DNA of 64,000 nucleotides from positions 1 through 64,000 of the forward strand of contig NZ_FTNE01000013.1 in the NCBI RefSeq assembly GCF_900156265.1, in the 5' to 3' direction. Below the pieces are notes generated by a model. That model saw nothing but the letters and a program-made list of their open reading frames with translations. It searched no databases and had not been told where the DNA came from. This stretch comes from Acidiphilium rubrum (lineage in GTDB: Bacteria > Pseudomonadota > Alphaproteobacteria > Acetobacterales > Acetobacteraceae). The first letter of the stretch is position 1. Each line of letters starts with the position of its first letter. Shown in pieces: positions 43,142 through 51,996 of the stretch. Both the position numbers and the translations under genes were made by a program.

Positions 43142-43933
43142 TCAAAGGGCGACATAGTGCAACAGCATACGGCCGGCATCGGCCTGCCACGTCGCCAGAA
43201 TCGGGCCGAGGAGTGCCGCCAACATGCCGAGCCCGACCAGGATTTGCAGCGGTGCCGCAACGAAAAATATCTGCATTTGCGGCGACGCCTTGGCCATCAA
43301 GGCCAGACCCGCCTGCCAGATCATCCCGATTGCCAGGAACGGTGCTGCAATCTGGGTTGCCAGAAGGAATTCGAAGGCGACCGATTTGATGACGAGTTTG
43401 ATCAGCAGAACCATCAAGCCGACACCATGCGACTGCCCGATGAAATCGGTGGGAATGCGGTGGAACGAGTGGACGAGCGCGATGATCGGCACGATCATCA
43501 GGGTCGAGCTGAAAAACAGGACCGGCAGGAGCATGCTGAAGATGCTCGAAACGAGCGTGCTCTCGGCACCCATATCGGTACTCGGCAGCAGCACGCTCGA
43601 TAGGCCGATCTGATACGAGATTGCCTGTCCGGCGATCGGCAAAGCGTACAAGATCGTGTTGACCAACCAGCCGATCGTGATCCCGACCACGAGCTGCTCG
43701 ACGATCATGGCGACGAGCAGTGCCGGCGTTTGCGGCATCGGCGGTAAAGCCGCGGCGACCAAGGGGGCGATGATGGTCGTCAGCGCCAGAGAGATGCCGA
43801 TTTTTGCCATCGCCGGCACGGTGCTTGCGCCCAACCCCGGCAGGACCATGACCATGCTGCTGACCCTGACGAACACGATCAGGAAGTCGAAGACCGTGTT
43901 GGTCAGGAGCGCCTGGCCTGCGTCAGCCGACAT
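43142..43933 (-). CDS. fliR: Flagellar export gate protein FliR
   Basis: A 263-residue polytopic protein of the export gate, with about six hydrophobic segments and the family patterns FVRVSSMVMVLPGLG and GMIWQAGLALMAKASPQMQIFF. It overlaps fliQ by 11 bp and is 35 bp from flhB. FliR assembles with FliP and FliQ; fliP is in the divergent block. Confidence 0.94.
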   Translation of the reverse strand: MSADAGQALLTNTVFDFLIVFVRVSSMVMVLPGLGASTVPAMAKIGISLALTTIIAPLVAAALPPMPQTPALLVAMIVEQLVVGITIGWLVNTILYALPIAGQAISYQIGLSSVLLPSTDMGAESTLVSSIFSMLLPVLFFSSTLMIVPIIALVHSFHRIPTDFIGQSHGVGLMVLLIKLVIKSVAFEFLLATQIAAPFLAIGMIWQAGLALMAKASPQMQIFFVAAPLQILVGLGMLAALLGPILATWQADAGRMLLHYVAL

Positions 43934-44189
43934 GGACCATTGCCGAGAATATATTGTGGGAAAACTCGGTCAGGATGGTCACCGAATATCCCCCCAGCAT
44001 CATCACGGCTCCGGCGACGGCGACGACCTTGGGCAGAAAAATCAGGCTGGGTTCGTTGATCTGCGTGATCGACTGCAGAACCGAGATGATGAGACCGGTT
44101 GCGAGAGAGGCGAGCAGCGGGGGTGCTGCCAGCCGGGCCGTGATGTAGAGCGCCTCGTGCAGCACGATGGCAATCGACGGGTCGGACAT
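43923..44189 (-). CDS. fliQ: Flagellar export gate protein FliQ
   Basis: An 88-residue protein with two TM helices (about 15-40 and 52-75) joined by a loop holding SITQINEPSLIFLPK, typical of FliQ. It forms the export gate with FliP and FliR. It lies in the block after fliE and overlaps fliR. Confidence 0.94.
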   Translation of the reverse strand: MSDPSIAIVLHEALYITARLAAPPLLASLATGLIISVLQSITQINEPSLIFLPKVVAVAGAVMMLGGYSVTILTEFSHNIFSAMVHVG

Positions 44190-44258
44190 TGGTCCCTCAT
44201 TCCTGGTTGATCGTCGCGTGCGGCAAAGGGGTTGGAGCGGGTCGGTGGTTTGAGGCGG

Positions 44259-44570
44259 TCAAATCGGCATACTCATGATCGATTGGTAGGCGGTGATCAG
44301 ACGATCGCGGATGGCGACCGTGGTCTGCAGGGCCAGCTGGGCCTGCGCGACCGAGGTGACGACCTGTGTGAGGTTGCCGTTCCCCATCAGCCCGTTCTGG
44401 GCAAGCGTTTCGGCGCTCGCACCTTGCTTGACTGTATTGGTCAGCACGCCCGAGATGTAACTCGCGAAATCGGTGCCGGGGGCGCCATTGGAACTCGTTG
44501 CCGCATCGGTCGTTTGGTAGGCGGCGAGACCGTGGACGGCCTTGGCGATTGAATTGACGGTGCCGGACAT
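44259..44570 (-). CDS. fliE: Flagellar hook-basal body protein FliE
   Basis: A 103-residue helical protein joining the MS ring to the rod. The C-terminal half (LTQVVTSVAQAQLALQTTVAIRDRLITAYQSIMSMPI) is the conserved FliE signature. Its ATG overlaps the flgC stop by 1 bp. Confidence 0.94.
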   Translation of the reverse strand: MSGTVNSIAKAVHGLAAYQTTDAATSSNGAPGTDFASYISGVLTNTVKQGASAETLAQNGLMGNGNLTQVVTSVAQAQLALQTTVAIRDRLITAYQSIMSMPI

Positions 44571-44974
44571 CAGATCAGCCCCAGTGTGCGCGTCAACATG
44601 CCGCGGGTGGCATTCATGACGGATAGATTGGCGTCGTAGGAGCGTTCGGCCTGCTGCATGTCCATCAATTCCACGAAACTGTTGACGTTTGGCAATTTCA
44701 CATAACCCTGCGCATTCGCGGCCGGGTTGGAGGGATCGTATTTGGTCGGGAACGAGGAACTGTCGGTGCCGATATTGGCGACGGTGACGAGATCGGCGTT
44801 GAGCTTCTGATTGTAGGCGTCCTGGAATGTGATGGTCTGGCGCCGGTACGGGTTGCTTCCCGGTGTCTGGCCGGTGCTATTGGCATTTGCGAGATTTTCC
44901 GCGATGACGCGCAGACGGGCGCTTTGCGCGGATATGCCCGACGCGGAAATTGCGAGTGATGTGCCGAATTCCAT
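44570..44974 (-). CDS. flgC: Flagellar basal-body rod protein FlgC
   Basis: A 134-residue proximal rod protein. The N-terminal SLAISASGISAQSARLRVIAENLANANST is the rod/hook heptad signature, and the C-terminus has YVKLPNVNSFVELMDMQQAERSYDANLSV. A normal-length FlgC located between flgB and fliE. Confidence 0.95.
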   Translation of the reverse strand: MEFGTSLAISASGISAQSARLRVIAENLANANSTGQTPGSNPYRRQTITFQDAYNQKLNADLVTVANIGTDSSSFPTKYDPSNPAANAQGYVKLPNVNSFVELMDMQQAERSYDANLSVMNATRGMLTRTLGLI

Positions 44975-45005
44975 TGAAGACTCCTTCTGGGACTATTTTG
45001 TCCGA

Positions 45006-45386
45006 TTAAATGTTCGGGCCGAGTGCTGTGGTGAACATGCCAATATACGATTTGTATATATTGACGCTGTACTGTTGGTCGATTTGCGTCTTTGCGACGG
45101 CGGCAAGTTCCTGGGTCAGTGAGACTGCATTGCCATCGGGCGCGCGCTCACTCATGGCAGCCGGTGTGGTGCCCGATGCGGGATCGGACTGCCCGGGCAG
45201 ATCGTCGGCGTGGGTCACGGTTGGGGTAATCTGTGCGGTGCGGTCGAGATAGTTTTGAAACGGTGTCATCGATTGCGGCGTAAAGCCGGGCGTGTCGATG
45301 TTGGCGATGTTGCGCGCCAGCACGTTCTGGGAGTCCGCCAGGTAGGATATGCGTTGCGCGGCGATTGCCATCAGATTGGTTGCCAT
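45006..45386 (-). CDS. flgB: Flagellar basal-body rod protein FlgB
   Basis: A 126-residue rod protein. AQRISYLADSQNVLARNIANIDTPGFTPQSMTPF is the family signature (NIANIDTPGF). First gene of the minus-strand flagellar block; its promoter should lie in the 218-bp gap shared with the divergent fliO. Confidence 0.94.
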   Translation of the reverse strand: MATNLMAIAAQRISYLADSQNVLARNIANIDTPGFTPQSMTPFQNYLDRTAQITPTVTHADDLPGQSDPASGTTPAAMSERAPDGNAVSLTQELAAVAKTQIDQQYSVNIYKSYIGMFTTALGPNI

Positions 45387-45604
45387 GGTGTCCTCATGAT
45401 CTCTGGACGCTATCTAGCGGACAAAAGTAAACAAATGACTAACTTGCAACGGGGACAGTTTTTTTAATTCTGTTGTCCTGACAAAATCTGGAAATAGAAA
45501 ATTAATAAATTGCCGGTAGTGTGACAATCACCTGATCGCGCTGTGCGGAACTTCGAACACTCGACACAAGTTGCTGCGGACAGGCTGAGGAGACCGATGC
45601 GGCC

Positions 45605-45886
45605 ATGATGCAACCCGACCTGTTGAATGCGACAATCACGCTGATCGCGATCGTGGGGATCATGATCGGGCTGTGGTACGTCGCCAAGCGATCTGGCGTG
45701 TCGCGGCACCTGGTCGGGCGCGTATCGCTGCGGCCGGGCGCGAGCGGTCGGACCGTCGTGCACATCGATCGGCTTCGGAAATTGTCGATCGTTCAGCTGG
45801 ATGGATACCGGTTTGCCGTGCTGACCGGCGGGCGCTCCGATCAACTGGTGCGGCTGGCCGATGCGCCCGCGCCGGAGCAGATGTGA
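45605..45886 (+). CDS. fliO: FliO-like flagellar export assembly protein
   Basis: A 93-residue protein with one N-terminal TM helix (8-27) and a short basic cytosolic domain (GRVSLRPGASGRTVVHIDRLRKLSIVQLDGYRFAVLTGG) that fits FliO, the factor helping FliP assemble. FliO is poorly conserved, so the call leans on the stop-start overlap with fliP (TGATG). It is divergent from flgB. Confidence 0.82.
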   Translation: MMQPDLLNATITLIAIVGIMIGLWYVAKRSGVSRHLVGRVSLRPGASGRTVVHIDRLRKLSIVQLDGYRFAVLTGGRSDQLVRLADAPAPEQM

Positions 45887-46635
45887 TGCGGCGCGTGATG
45901 CGAACGGGCTGCGCCATTGTTTTGTTATCGTTCGGCGCGGTAGCGGTGGCCCATGCGCAGTCGGTATCGGTCGATCTGGGGCAAGGCGGCGCACCGGAGA
46001 CGGCGAAGCTGATCCAGCTGGTGCTGTTCATCGGGCTGATGGCGCTCGCGCCGAGCCTGCTGGTGATGCTGACGGCGTTCACCCGCATCATCATCGTGCT
46101 GTCGATCCTGCGCACGGCGCTGGGTTTGCAGACGACGCCGCCGAACACCGTGCTGATCGGGCTCGCGCTGTTTTTGACCTATTTCGTGATGCAGCCGGTG
46201 TTTGCCGAGGCGTGGCAGGCCGGATTGCTGCCGATGACGCAGGGTAGCGTCGATACCTTGACCGGCATCAGGCAGGCGGCGGTGCCGTTTCATGCGTTCC
46301 TGGCGCAGAATGCGCGCGCACCCGACATCCGCATGTTTTCCGCCATCGCTCATGTCCAGATCCCGGCGCACAAGACCGATGTTTCATGGCGGATTTTGAT
46401 CCCAAGCTTCGTGGTCGGCGAACTGCGGCGCGGCTTCGAGATGGGCTTCATGATCTTTCTGCCGTTCATGGTGATCGATCTGGTCGTGTCGTCCATTTTG
46501 ATGAGCCTGGGGATGATGATGCTGCCGCCTACCGCCGTGTCCCTGCCGTTCAAGCTGATCTTTTTCGTGGTGATCAACGGCTGGCAACTGATCTGCGGCA
46601 GTCTGGTGCGCAGTTTTCCGGTGCCGCATCTATAA
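45886..46635 (+). CDS. fliP: Flagellar export gate protein FliP
   Basis: A 249-residue gate protein with a cleavable signal peptide (ending AHA), TM helices and strong FliP blocks: LTAFTRIIIVLSILRTALGLQTTPPN, LFLTYFVMQPVF, and LIPSFVVGELRRGFEMGFMIFLPFMVIDLVVSSILMSLGMMMLPP. The ATG overlaps the fliO stop. The export gate genes are thus split between two divergent operons. Confidence 0.95.
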   Translation: MRRVMRTGCAIVLLSFGAVAVAHAQSVSVDLGQGGAPETAKLIQLVLFIGLMALAPSLLVMLTAFTRIIIVLSILRTALGLQTTPPNTVLIGLALFLTYFVMQPVFAEAWQAGLLPMTQGSVDTLTGIRQAAVPFHAFLAQNARAPDIRMFSAIAHVQIPAHKTDVSWRILIPSFVVGELRRGFEMGFMIFLPFMVIDLVVSSILMSLGMMMLPPTAVSLPFKLIFFVVINGWQLICGSLVRSFPVPHL

Positions 46636-46816
46636 TGCGTCGGATTGAAACCATGCATGTGATATTATTCCACACTCACATCGAACCGAGTTCTTGCGTC
46701 TGTTTCGGAAAAGTCGTGCCTTGCATCGCCCGCGATCGGCTTGTCATTGCCGGTGGGGCGAGGCAGACTCGACACGCTGCCGGTGACGTGGCGATCGGCC
46801 AACGAGGATAACGAAC

Positions 46817-47659
46817 ATGCAGAACCCCGATACGATCTGGTCGACCCTTGGCGCCGCGGCGCGGTCGGCCGCTTATGACAATACCAATGCCGTGGCGAAC
46901 AGTGCGGCGCTGAACCAGGAGCGGATCGAGGCTTCGGCCGCGTATCGGGCGGCGCATGGCGGCGCGCTCGATCTGGCGTATCAGCCGGGCGAGCGGACGG
47001 CGTGGGATTTGTATCCGGCGGCCGATCCGGCGGCGCCGTGCCTCGTGTTCATTCATGGCGGCTATTGGTGGAAGAACCGGCGGCAGGATTTTGCGTGCCT
47101 TGCCGCGGGCATTGCGGCGCATGGCTGGTCGGTCGCTGTTCCGGGGTATGATCTGGCACCGGCGGTTTCGGTGAGTGCGATTGTGGCGCAGATCCGCGCT
47201 TCACTCGACTGGTTGCAGGCGCAGGGCGCGGCGCATGGCATTGCGGGACGGGTGATCGTGTCGGGCTGGTCGGCCGGGGGGCATCTGGCGGCGATGGCGC
47301 TCGATCATCCGCTGATCGCGGCAGGGATGGGGATTTCCGGGGTTTATGAGCTGGGGCCGCTGCGTGATACCAATCTCAACCAGTATCTGCGCCTGAGCGA
47401 TGATGATTTGACGCAAGCCTCGCCGCTGCGGCTGCCCGTGGTGGACAAGGAGTTTGCGATTGCCTACGGCGCGGCGGAATTGCCGGCGCTGATCCATAGC
47501 AGCCGGGATTTTCATGCCCACCGTGCTGCCAGCCAGGCGCCGGGCGTGCTGCTGCCGGTGGCCCATGCGGATCATTTCACGATCATTGCGCAGTTGCGCG
47601 AACCGGACAGCCGGTTGATCCGCTGTATTCTCGATCTTGAACGGTTTGCCGCACGGTAG
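46817..47659 (+). CDS. Alpha/beta hydrolase, kynurenine formamidase-like
   Basis: A 280-residue cytosolic alpha/beta-hydrolase. Oxyanion-hole motif HGGYW (80-84) and nucleophile S152 in GWSAGGH; the likely acid and His follow (HADHF near residue 254). The HGGYW plus GWSAGGH pair is typical of arylformamidases (kynB-type) and related esterases. No other tryptophan-degradation gene is nearby, so the formamidase activity is not assured. GAGGATAACGAAC gives the ribosome site. An SDR gene follows 12 bp later. Confidence 0.82.
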   Translation: MQNPDTIWSTLGAAARSAAYDNTNAVANSAALNQERIEASAAYRAAHGGALDLAYQPGERTAWDLYPAADPAAPCLVFIHGGYWWKNRRQDFACLAAGIAAHGWSVAVPGYDLAPAVSVSAIVAQIRASLDWLQAQGAAHGIAGRVIVSGWSAGGHLAAMALDHPLIAAGMGISGVYELGPLRDTNLNQYLRLSDDDLTQASPLRLPVVDKEFAIAYGAAELPALIHSSRDFHAHRAASQAPGVLLPVAHADHFTIIAQLREPDSRLIRCILDLERFAAR

Positions 47660-47671
47660 GAGGATCATTCG

Positions 47672-48376
47672 ATGGCTGCTTCGACACCGACCGGGACGGC
47701 GCTGATCATTGGAGCATCGCGCGGCCTTGGCCTTGCGCTGGCCGAGACCTATCTGGCGCGCGGCTGGCACGTGATCGGCACGGTGCGCCGTGCCGCGGGT
47801 ACCGGGCTGCATGCGCTCGCCGCCACTGCCGGGGGGCGACTCGAGATCGAGCCGGCTGATATCAACGAGCCGGCGCAGATGGAAGCGCTGCGCGCGACGC
47901 TGGCGGGACGGGTGATCGACCTGCTGTTCGTGAACGCCGGGATTTCGAACGGCGCGGCTGAAACCATCGCGACGGTGAGCACCGAGAGCTTCACCCGCAC
48001 GCTGGTGACCAATGCGCTCAGCCCGATGCGCGCGGTCGAGGCGTTCGAAAGCCTGGTGCCGCAGAGTGGGACCATCGCGGTGATGTCGTCGGGGTTGGGC
48101 AGCGTCGCGGATAACACCGGCGGCGGCTGGGAAGTGTATCGGGCGAGCAAGGCGGCGCTGAACACGCTGATGCGCAGCTTCGCCGCCCGTCATGCAGGGG
48201 ATGCGCGGAGCATGGCGATCATCGCGCCCGGCTGGGTGCGGACGGACATGGGCGGGCCGGGCGCGTCGCTCGCGATCGAGGAGAGTATTCCCCGCGTGGT
48301 CGATGTGCTGACCGCGCATGTCGGCAAGCCGGGGCTGCGCTATCTCGATTATCGGGGACAGACCGTGGCGTGGTGA
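47672..48376 (+). CDS. Short-chain dehydrogenase/reductase
   Basis: A 234-residue NAD(P)-dependent oxidoreductase. GASRGLG forms the nucleotide loop, NAG (residue about 89-91) is present, the catalytic Ser sits in MSSGLGS, and the Tyr/Lys in YRASK. PGWVRTDMGG follows as expected. It is preceded by AGGAGGATC and overlaps the aldehyde dehydrogenase start, so hydrolase, SDR and ALDH look like one operon converting an ester or amide through alcohol and aldehyde to acid. Substrate unknown. Confidence 0.9.
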   Translation: MAASTPTGTALIIGASRGLGLALAETYLARGWHVIGTVRRAAGTGLHALAATAGGRLEIEPADINEPAQMEALRATLAGRVIDLLFVNAGISNGAAETIATVSTESFTRTLVTNALSPMRAVEAFESLVPQSGTIAVMSSGLGSVADNTGGGWEVYRASKAALNTLMRSFAARHAGDARSMAIIAPGWVRTDMGGPGASLAIEESIPRVVDVLTAHVGKPGLRYLDYRGQTVAW

Positions 48377-49785
48377 TCGCCGGCGCACCGGGGTTGGAGT
48401 TGATCGGCCCGGTGTTCGAGCGGCAGCGCCTGCGGGCGCTGGCGCTGCGGACCTCCTCGGCGGCGGTGCGGATTGCGACGCTGCGACGGCTCGAAGCGGA
48501 GATTTTTCGCCAGCGTGCGGCCTTGTATGAGGCATTGCACGAAGATCTGCGCAAGCCGGAGGCTGAGGTCGATCTGTCGGAACTGATGCCGGTGATCCAG
48601 GAAATCCGGCATGCCTGCCGTAATGTGGCCGGCTGGATGGCACCGCGCCGGGTGCGCCCGACGCGGGTGATGTGGGGAACAAGGGCAAGCGTGCGCGCAC
48701 AACCGCGCGGGGTCGCGCTGATCATCGCGCCGTGGAACTATCCGTTCAACCTCGCGCTCGGCCCGCTGGTTTCAGCGATCGCGGCAGGCTGCACCGCCAT
48801 CATCAAGCCCTCGGAATTCGCGCCGCGCACGGCTGCGCTGATCGGCGCCATCGTCGCGGCGTGTTTTGAGACTGATGAGGTCGCGCTGTTCGAGGGTGAC
48901 GCCGCAATGGCGACTGCGCTGCTCGACCTGCCGTTCGATCATGTTTTTTTCACGGGCAGTCCGGCCGTCGGCAGGATCGTGATGGCGGCCGCTGCGCGGC
49001 ACCTCGCCTCGGTCACGCTGGAACTGGGCGGCAAGAGCCCGGTGATCGTGGACCGGACCGCCGATCTGGACAAAGCGGCGCGCAGCATCGTTTGGGGCAA
49101 GTTCGCCAATAACGGGCAGACCTGCATCGCACCCGATCATGCCTATGTGCATCGGGACAGCGTGACGCCGTTCATCGCGGCGGTGCTGCGGCATCTGGCC
49201 GCGATGTATGGCGAGGGCGGTCGCAGCCCGGATTACTGCCGGATCGTCACGCCACAGCATTTCGAGCGGATCAGGCGGCTGATCGAGGACGCGCGCGCCC
49301 GGGGCGCAACCGTGCATGTCGGTGGCGTGTACGACGCGGCGGACAAGTTCATTGCGCCGACCTTGCTGTCCGGCGTGCCTGCGGATGCCTTGATCATGCA
49401 CGAGGAGATTTTTGGCCCGGTGCTGCCGATCGTGCCGTTTGACGATATCGGCGAGCCGATCCGCGCGATCAACGCGCAGCCGAAACCGCTGGCGCTGTAT
49501 GTGTTTTCCCGCGATGCGGCCGCCGCCGAGCGAATCATTGCGCAAACCGCAGCCGGCGGGTCCTGCGTGAACGCGGTGATGGCGCAGTATCTGCACGCCA
49601 ACCTGCCGTTCGGCGGCATCAACAATTCGGGGATCGGCAGTGCCCATGGCCACTATGGTTTCCGCGCCTTTTCGCATGAGCGCGCCGTGTTGAACGACCG
49701 GTTCAGTGCGGCACCGATGCTGTTTCCGCCCTACTCGCGGGGCGTGCGGCGGATGATCAAGCTCATTTTGCGGTTCCTGACTTGA
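48370..49785 (+). CDS. Aldehyde dehydrogenase (class 3/coniferyl-type) with basic-hydrophobic tail
   Basis: A 471-residue NAD(P)-dependent aldehyde oxidiser starting at GTG, overlapping the SDR stop by 7 bp. It shows PWNYPF for cofactor binding, E218 (LELGGKSP) as general base, and catalytic C252 (NGQTCIAPD). It lacks the long N-terminus of class 1/2 enzymes, fitting ALDH3 and coniferyl aldehyde dehydrogenases. The C-terminus is basic then hydrophobic (RGVRRMIKLILRFL), similar to membrane-associated fatty aldehyde dehydrogenases. It closes the small hydrolase-SDR-ALDH operon. Confidence 0.9.
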   Translation: MVIAGAPGLELIGPVFERQRLRALALRTSSAAVRIATLRRLEAEIFRQRAALYEALHEDLRKPEAEVDLSELMPVIQEIRHACRNVAGWMAPRRVRPTRVMWGTRASVRAQPRGVALIIAPWNYPFNLALGPLVSAIAAGCTAIIKPSEFAPRTAALIGAIVAACFETDEVALFEGDAAMATALLDLPFDHVFFTGSPAVGRIVMAAAARHLASVTLELGGKSPVIVDRTADLDKAARSIVWGKFANNGQTCIAPDHAYVHRDSVTPFIAAVLRHLAAMYGEGGRSPDYCRIVTPQHFERIRRLIEDARARGATVHVGGVYDAADKFIAPTLLSGVPADALIMHEEIFGPVLPIVPFDDIGEPIRAINAQPKPLALYVFSRDAAAAERIIAQTAAGGSCVNAVMAQYLHANLPFGGINNSGIGSAHGHYGFRAFSHERAVLNDRFSAAPMLFPPYSRGVRRMIKLILRFLT

Positions 49786-49967
49786 GAGCGAGACGTCAGG
49801 GGGAGGGAGGACTGTTTTTTTGGAAATGAGAAGCAAAAACACTCTCAATCGCTGAATGCATGCCTGGGGTGCTGGCATCGCCCTCGCTCCTTTTGTGGCG
49901 GTTGATCTGGATCAATGACGGTTAGGCCGCCGCGGCGCATTGTGCGGTGCAAAGAGGGGCTATTCCA

Positions 49968-51311
49968 ATGATCATCAGATCGATACAAAATCGAACCACA
50001 GCCGCCGTATTTGGGCTGGGGCTGCTCGCTTTAGCCCCCACCACTGCGCAGGCGATCCCCGCGTTCGCCGCACAGACGGGTGAGGAATGTTCCGCCTGTC
50101 ACATCGGGTTTCCACAACTCACCGCCTATGGCCGCGAATTCAAGCTCGAAGGGTATGTTGCGGGCGGCACGTTTCCGACCTGGAAAAACTTCGCGCTGAT
50201 GTCGCAGATCGGGTTCACCACCCAGCACGACAAGATACCGGGCGGCCTGGCACCGGGCTTCAAATCGAACGATGCCTGGGCGGCACAGCAGACCAGCCTG
50301 TTTTTCGGCGGTGCGCTCGACGCGAGTGCTGGGCTCGGTGCGTTCATTCAGGTCACCTACGATGGAATCGCCAAGCAATGGCATTGGGATAACGTCGATA
50401 TCCGGATCGCGCGGCCTGGCCGGGTGTTCGGGAAGTCGATGTTCTGGGGCATCACCTTCAACAACGCGCCGACCGTGACCGATCTGTGGAATTCACCGCC
50501 GAGCTGGGGCTATCCGTTCATCCCGTCCGGGCTCGCGAACGGCCCTGCCGCGCAACAACAGATCCAGGCGCTGGCGCAGGGGGTTTACGGCTTCGGCGCC
50601 TATAACGCGCTCAATCTGAATTCGGAGAACATGCTCTACACCGAGTTCGACCTGTACAAGGCGCTGCCGAACCGGATGAGCTATGCGCTCGGGGTCGGGC
50701 CGGCGACGCAGGTGGAATCAGTTATCCCCTACGCGCGGGTGGCGTTGCAGCACCAATGGGGCAGTTCATCGCTCGAAATTGGCACCTACGCGCTGATGGA
50801 CCGGCCGTATGTGGCGGGCACGATCAACGGCCCGACCGATCAGTTTCTGGATGTGGCGGCGGATTCGCAGTTTCAGTACATCACCGGCAAGCAGGCGTTT
50901 TCGGTGCAGGCGAATTTCACGCATGAGTCGCAAAGCTGGCAGGCAAGCTTTCCGCTCGGCCTCGCGAGTAATCGCGCCGATACGCTCAATACCGCGACAC
51001 TGACGGCGTCGGAATTGCTGTTTCAGAAATACGGCGTCACGGAATCCTTCAACACGATCTATGGCAGCTCGGATACCGCGCTCTATGGCAATGCGAACGG
51101 CAAGCCGAATACCGATAGCTGGACCACCGAACTCGATTACTATCCGTTCAACAATGGCGGGCCGAAATGGTTGCCGTGGCTGAATGCGAAAATCTTCGTC
51201 GAGAACACGCTCTATCCGACCTTCAACGGGCTGGCGCGCAATTATGACGGGGCGGGCACCAACGCCCAGGCGAACGATACGTTCTTCACCGGCATCTGGC
51301 TGGCGTTCTGA
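49968..51311 (+). CDS. Outer-membrane monohaem cytochrome-porin fusion (Cyc2-like architecture)
   Basis: A 447-residue exported protein. The signal peptide ends AQA (residue 29), and only about a dozen residues into the mature protein there is a single haem c site CSACH (41-45) in GEECSACHIGFPQLTAYGREFKLEGY. The rest (about 70-447) alternates hydrophobic and polar residues rich in aromatic and Gly, ending in LAF, as in outer-membrane beta-barrels. A haem just inside a barrel is the plan of Cyc2, the iron oxidase of Acidithiobacillus. Whether it moves electrons from Fe(II) or to an external acceptor is unknown. Next gene: a soluble cytochrome c that could be its periplasmic partner. AGAGGGG lies before the ATG. 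Confidence 0.72.
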   Translation: MIIRSIQNRTTAAVFGLGLLALAPTTAQAIPAFAAQTGEECSACHIGFPQLTAYGREFKLEGYVAGGTFPTWKNFALMSQIGFTTQHDKIPGGLAPGFKSNDAWAAQQTSLFFGGALDASAGLGAFIQVTYDGIAKQWHWDNVDIRIARPGRVFGKSMFWGITFNNAPTVTDLWNSPPSWGYPFIPSGLANGPAAQQQIQALAQGVYGFGAYNALNLNSENMLYTEFDLYKALPNRMSYALGVGPATQVESVIPYARVALQHQWGSSSLEIGTYALMDRPYVAGTINGPTDQFLDVAADSQFQYITGKQAFSVQANFTHESQSWQASFPLGLASNRADTLNTATLTASELLFQKYGVTESFNTIYGSSDTALYGNANGKPNTDSWTTELDYYPFNNGGPKWLPWLNAKIFVENTLYPTFNGLARNYDGAGTNAQANDTFFTGIWLAF

Positions 51312-51331
51312 TCATGAAAGGAAAATCCAGG

Positions 51332-51709
51332 ATGAAACCGATCGTGCTGGGCATGGCGCTCGCTGGTGGATTGTTGTGGACGGGGTGTGCGCAGGCGGGC
51401 AATGCCGCGCATGGCAAGGCGATTTTCGCCGATCAATGCGCCTCCTGCCATAGCGCCACGCCGGGGCAGAACGGCATCGGGCCCAGTCTGGCCGGCATTT
51501 ATGGCAAGCCGGCGGCATCGACCGCCGGGTTCAATTTTTCGCCCGCGCTGAAGGCGGCGCATATTGTGTGGAACGACGCTGCGTTGGACAAATTTCTGGC
51601 CAATCCGCAAGGCGATGTGACGGGCAGCAAGATGCCGTATATGGGCATGCCGGATGCAGCGGATCGCGCCGATGTCATTGCGTATCTGGCGAGTTTGAAG
51701 GCTCGTTGA
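51332..51709 (+). CDS. Class I periplasmic cytochrome c
   Basis: A 125-residue small cytochrome c: signal peptide (1-22), CASCH at 36-40, the GPSLAGIYGK loop and a C-terminal Met ligand region (GSKMPYMGMPDAADRADVIAYL), as in cytochrome c2/c550. Cys19 in the leader (WTGCAQA) gives a weak lipobox-like site. It begins 20 bp after the porin-cytochrome stop, preceded by AGGA, so the pair is probably co-transcribed and exchanges electrons. An ATG at 51314 is an alternative start. Confidence 0.9.
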   Translation: MKPIVLGMALAGGLLWTGCAQAGNAAHGKAIFADQCASCHSATPGQNGIGPSLAGIYGKPAASTAGFNFSPALKAAHIVWNDAALDKFLANPQGDVTGSKMPYMGMPDAADRADVIAYLASLKAR

Positions 51710-51734
51710 AGTAAAGAAGAGAGGGAAGGGAAGG

Positions 51735-51853
51735 CTTCTTTTTTGGAAAAAAGAAGCAAAAAACTTTTTTACTCTGGGGCATGGGCGTTTGAACCTGTAC
51801 GGGCTCGAATTAACGAAGTTTTTTTTGCTTCTTTTTTGTGAACAAAAAAGAAG
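51735..51853. repeat. A/T hairpin repeat, inverted pair
   Basis: Two facing hairpins: CTTCTTTTTT-gg-AAAAAAGAAG at 51735-51756 and CTTCTTTTTTGTGAAC-AAAAAAGAAG ending at 51853. The inner left part (ctctggggcatgggcg) matches the GC segment of the 4950 copy, but the right inner part has diverged. It lies 26 bp after the cytochrome c stop, before the slipin gene. Confidence 0.85.
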
Positions 51854-51996
51854 ACTTCCCTTTTTCCTCGCCGATCCGGCCTCTACGTAGTCTCCGAGTC
51901 TGCCGGGATTGTCTGACATCGTCTAGGGTCTCTAACTGCGTCGCCTGCATGGCCCGGCGCAACCCTGACGGTCCGGTCACGCGCGAGGAGAGTCTC

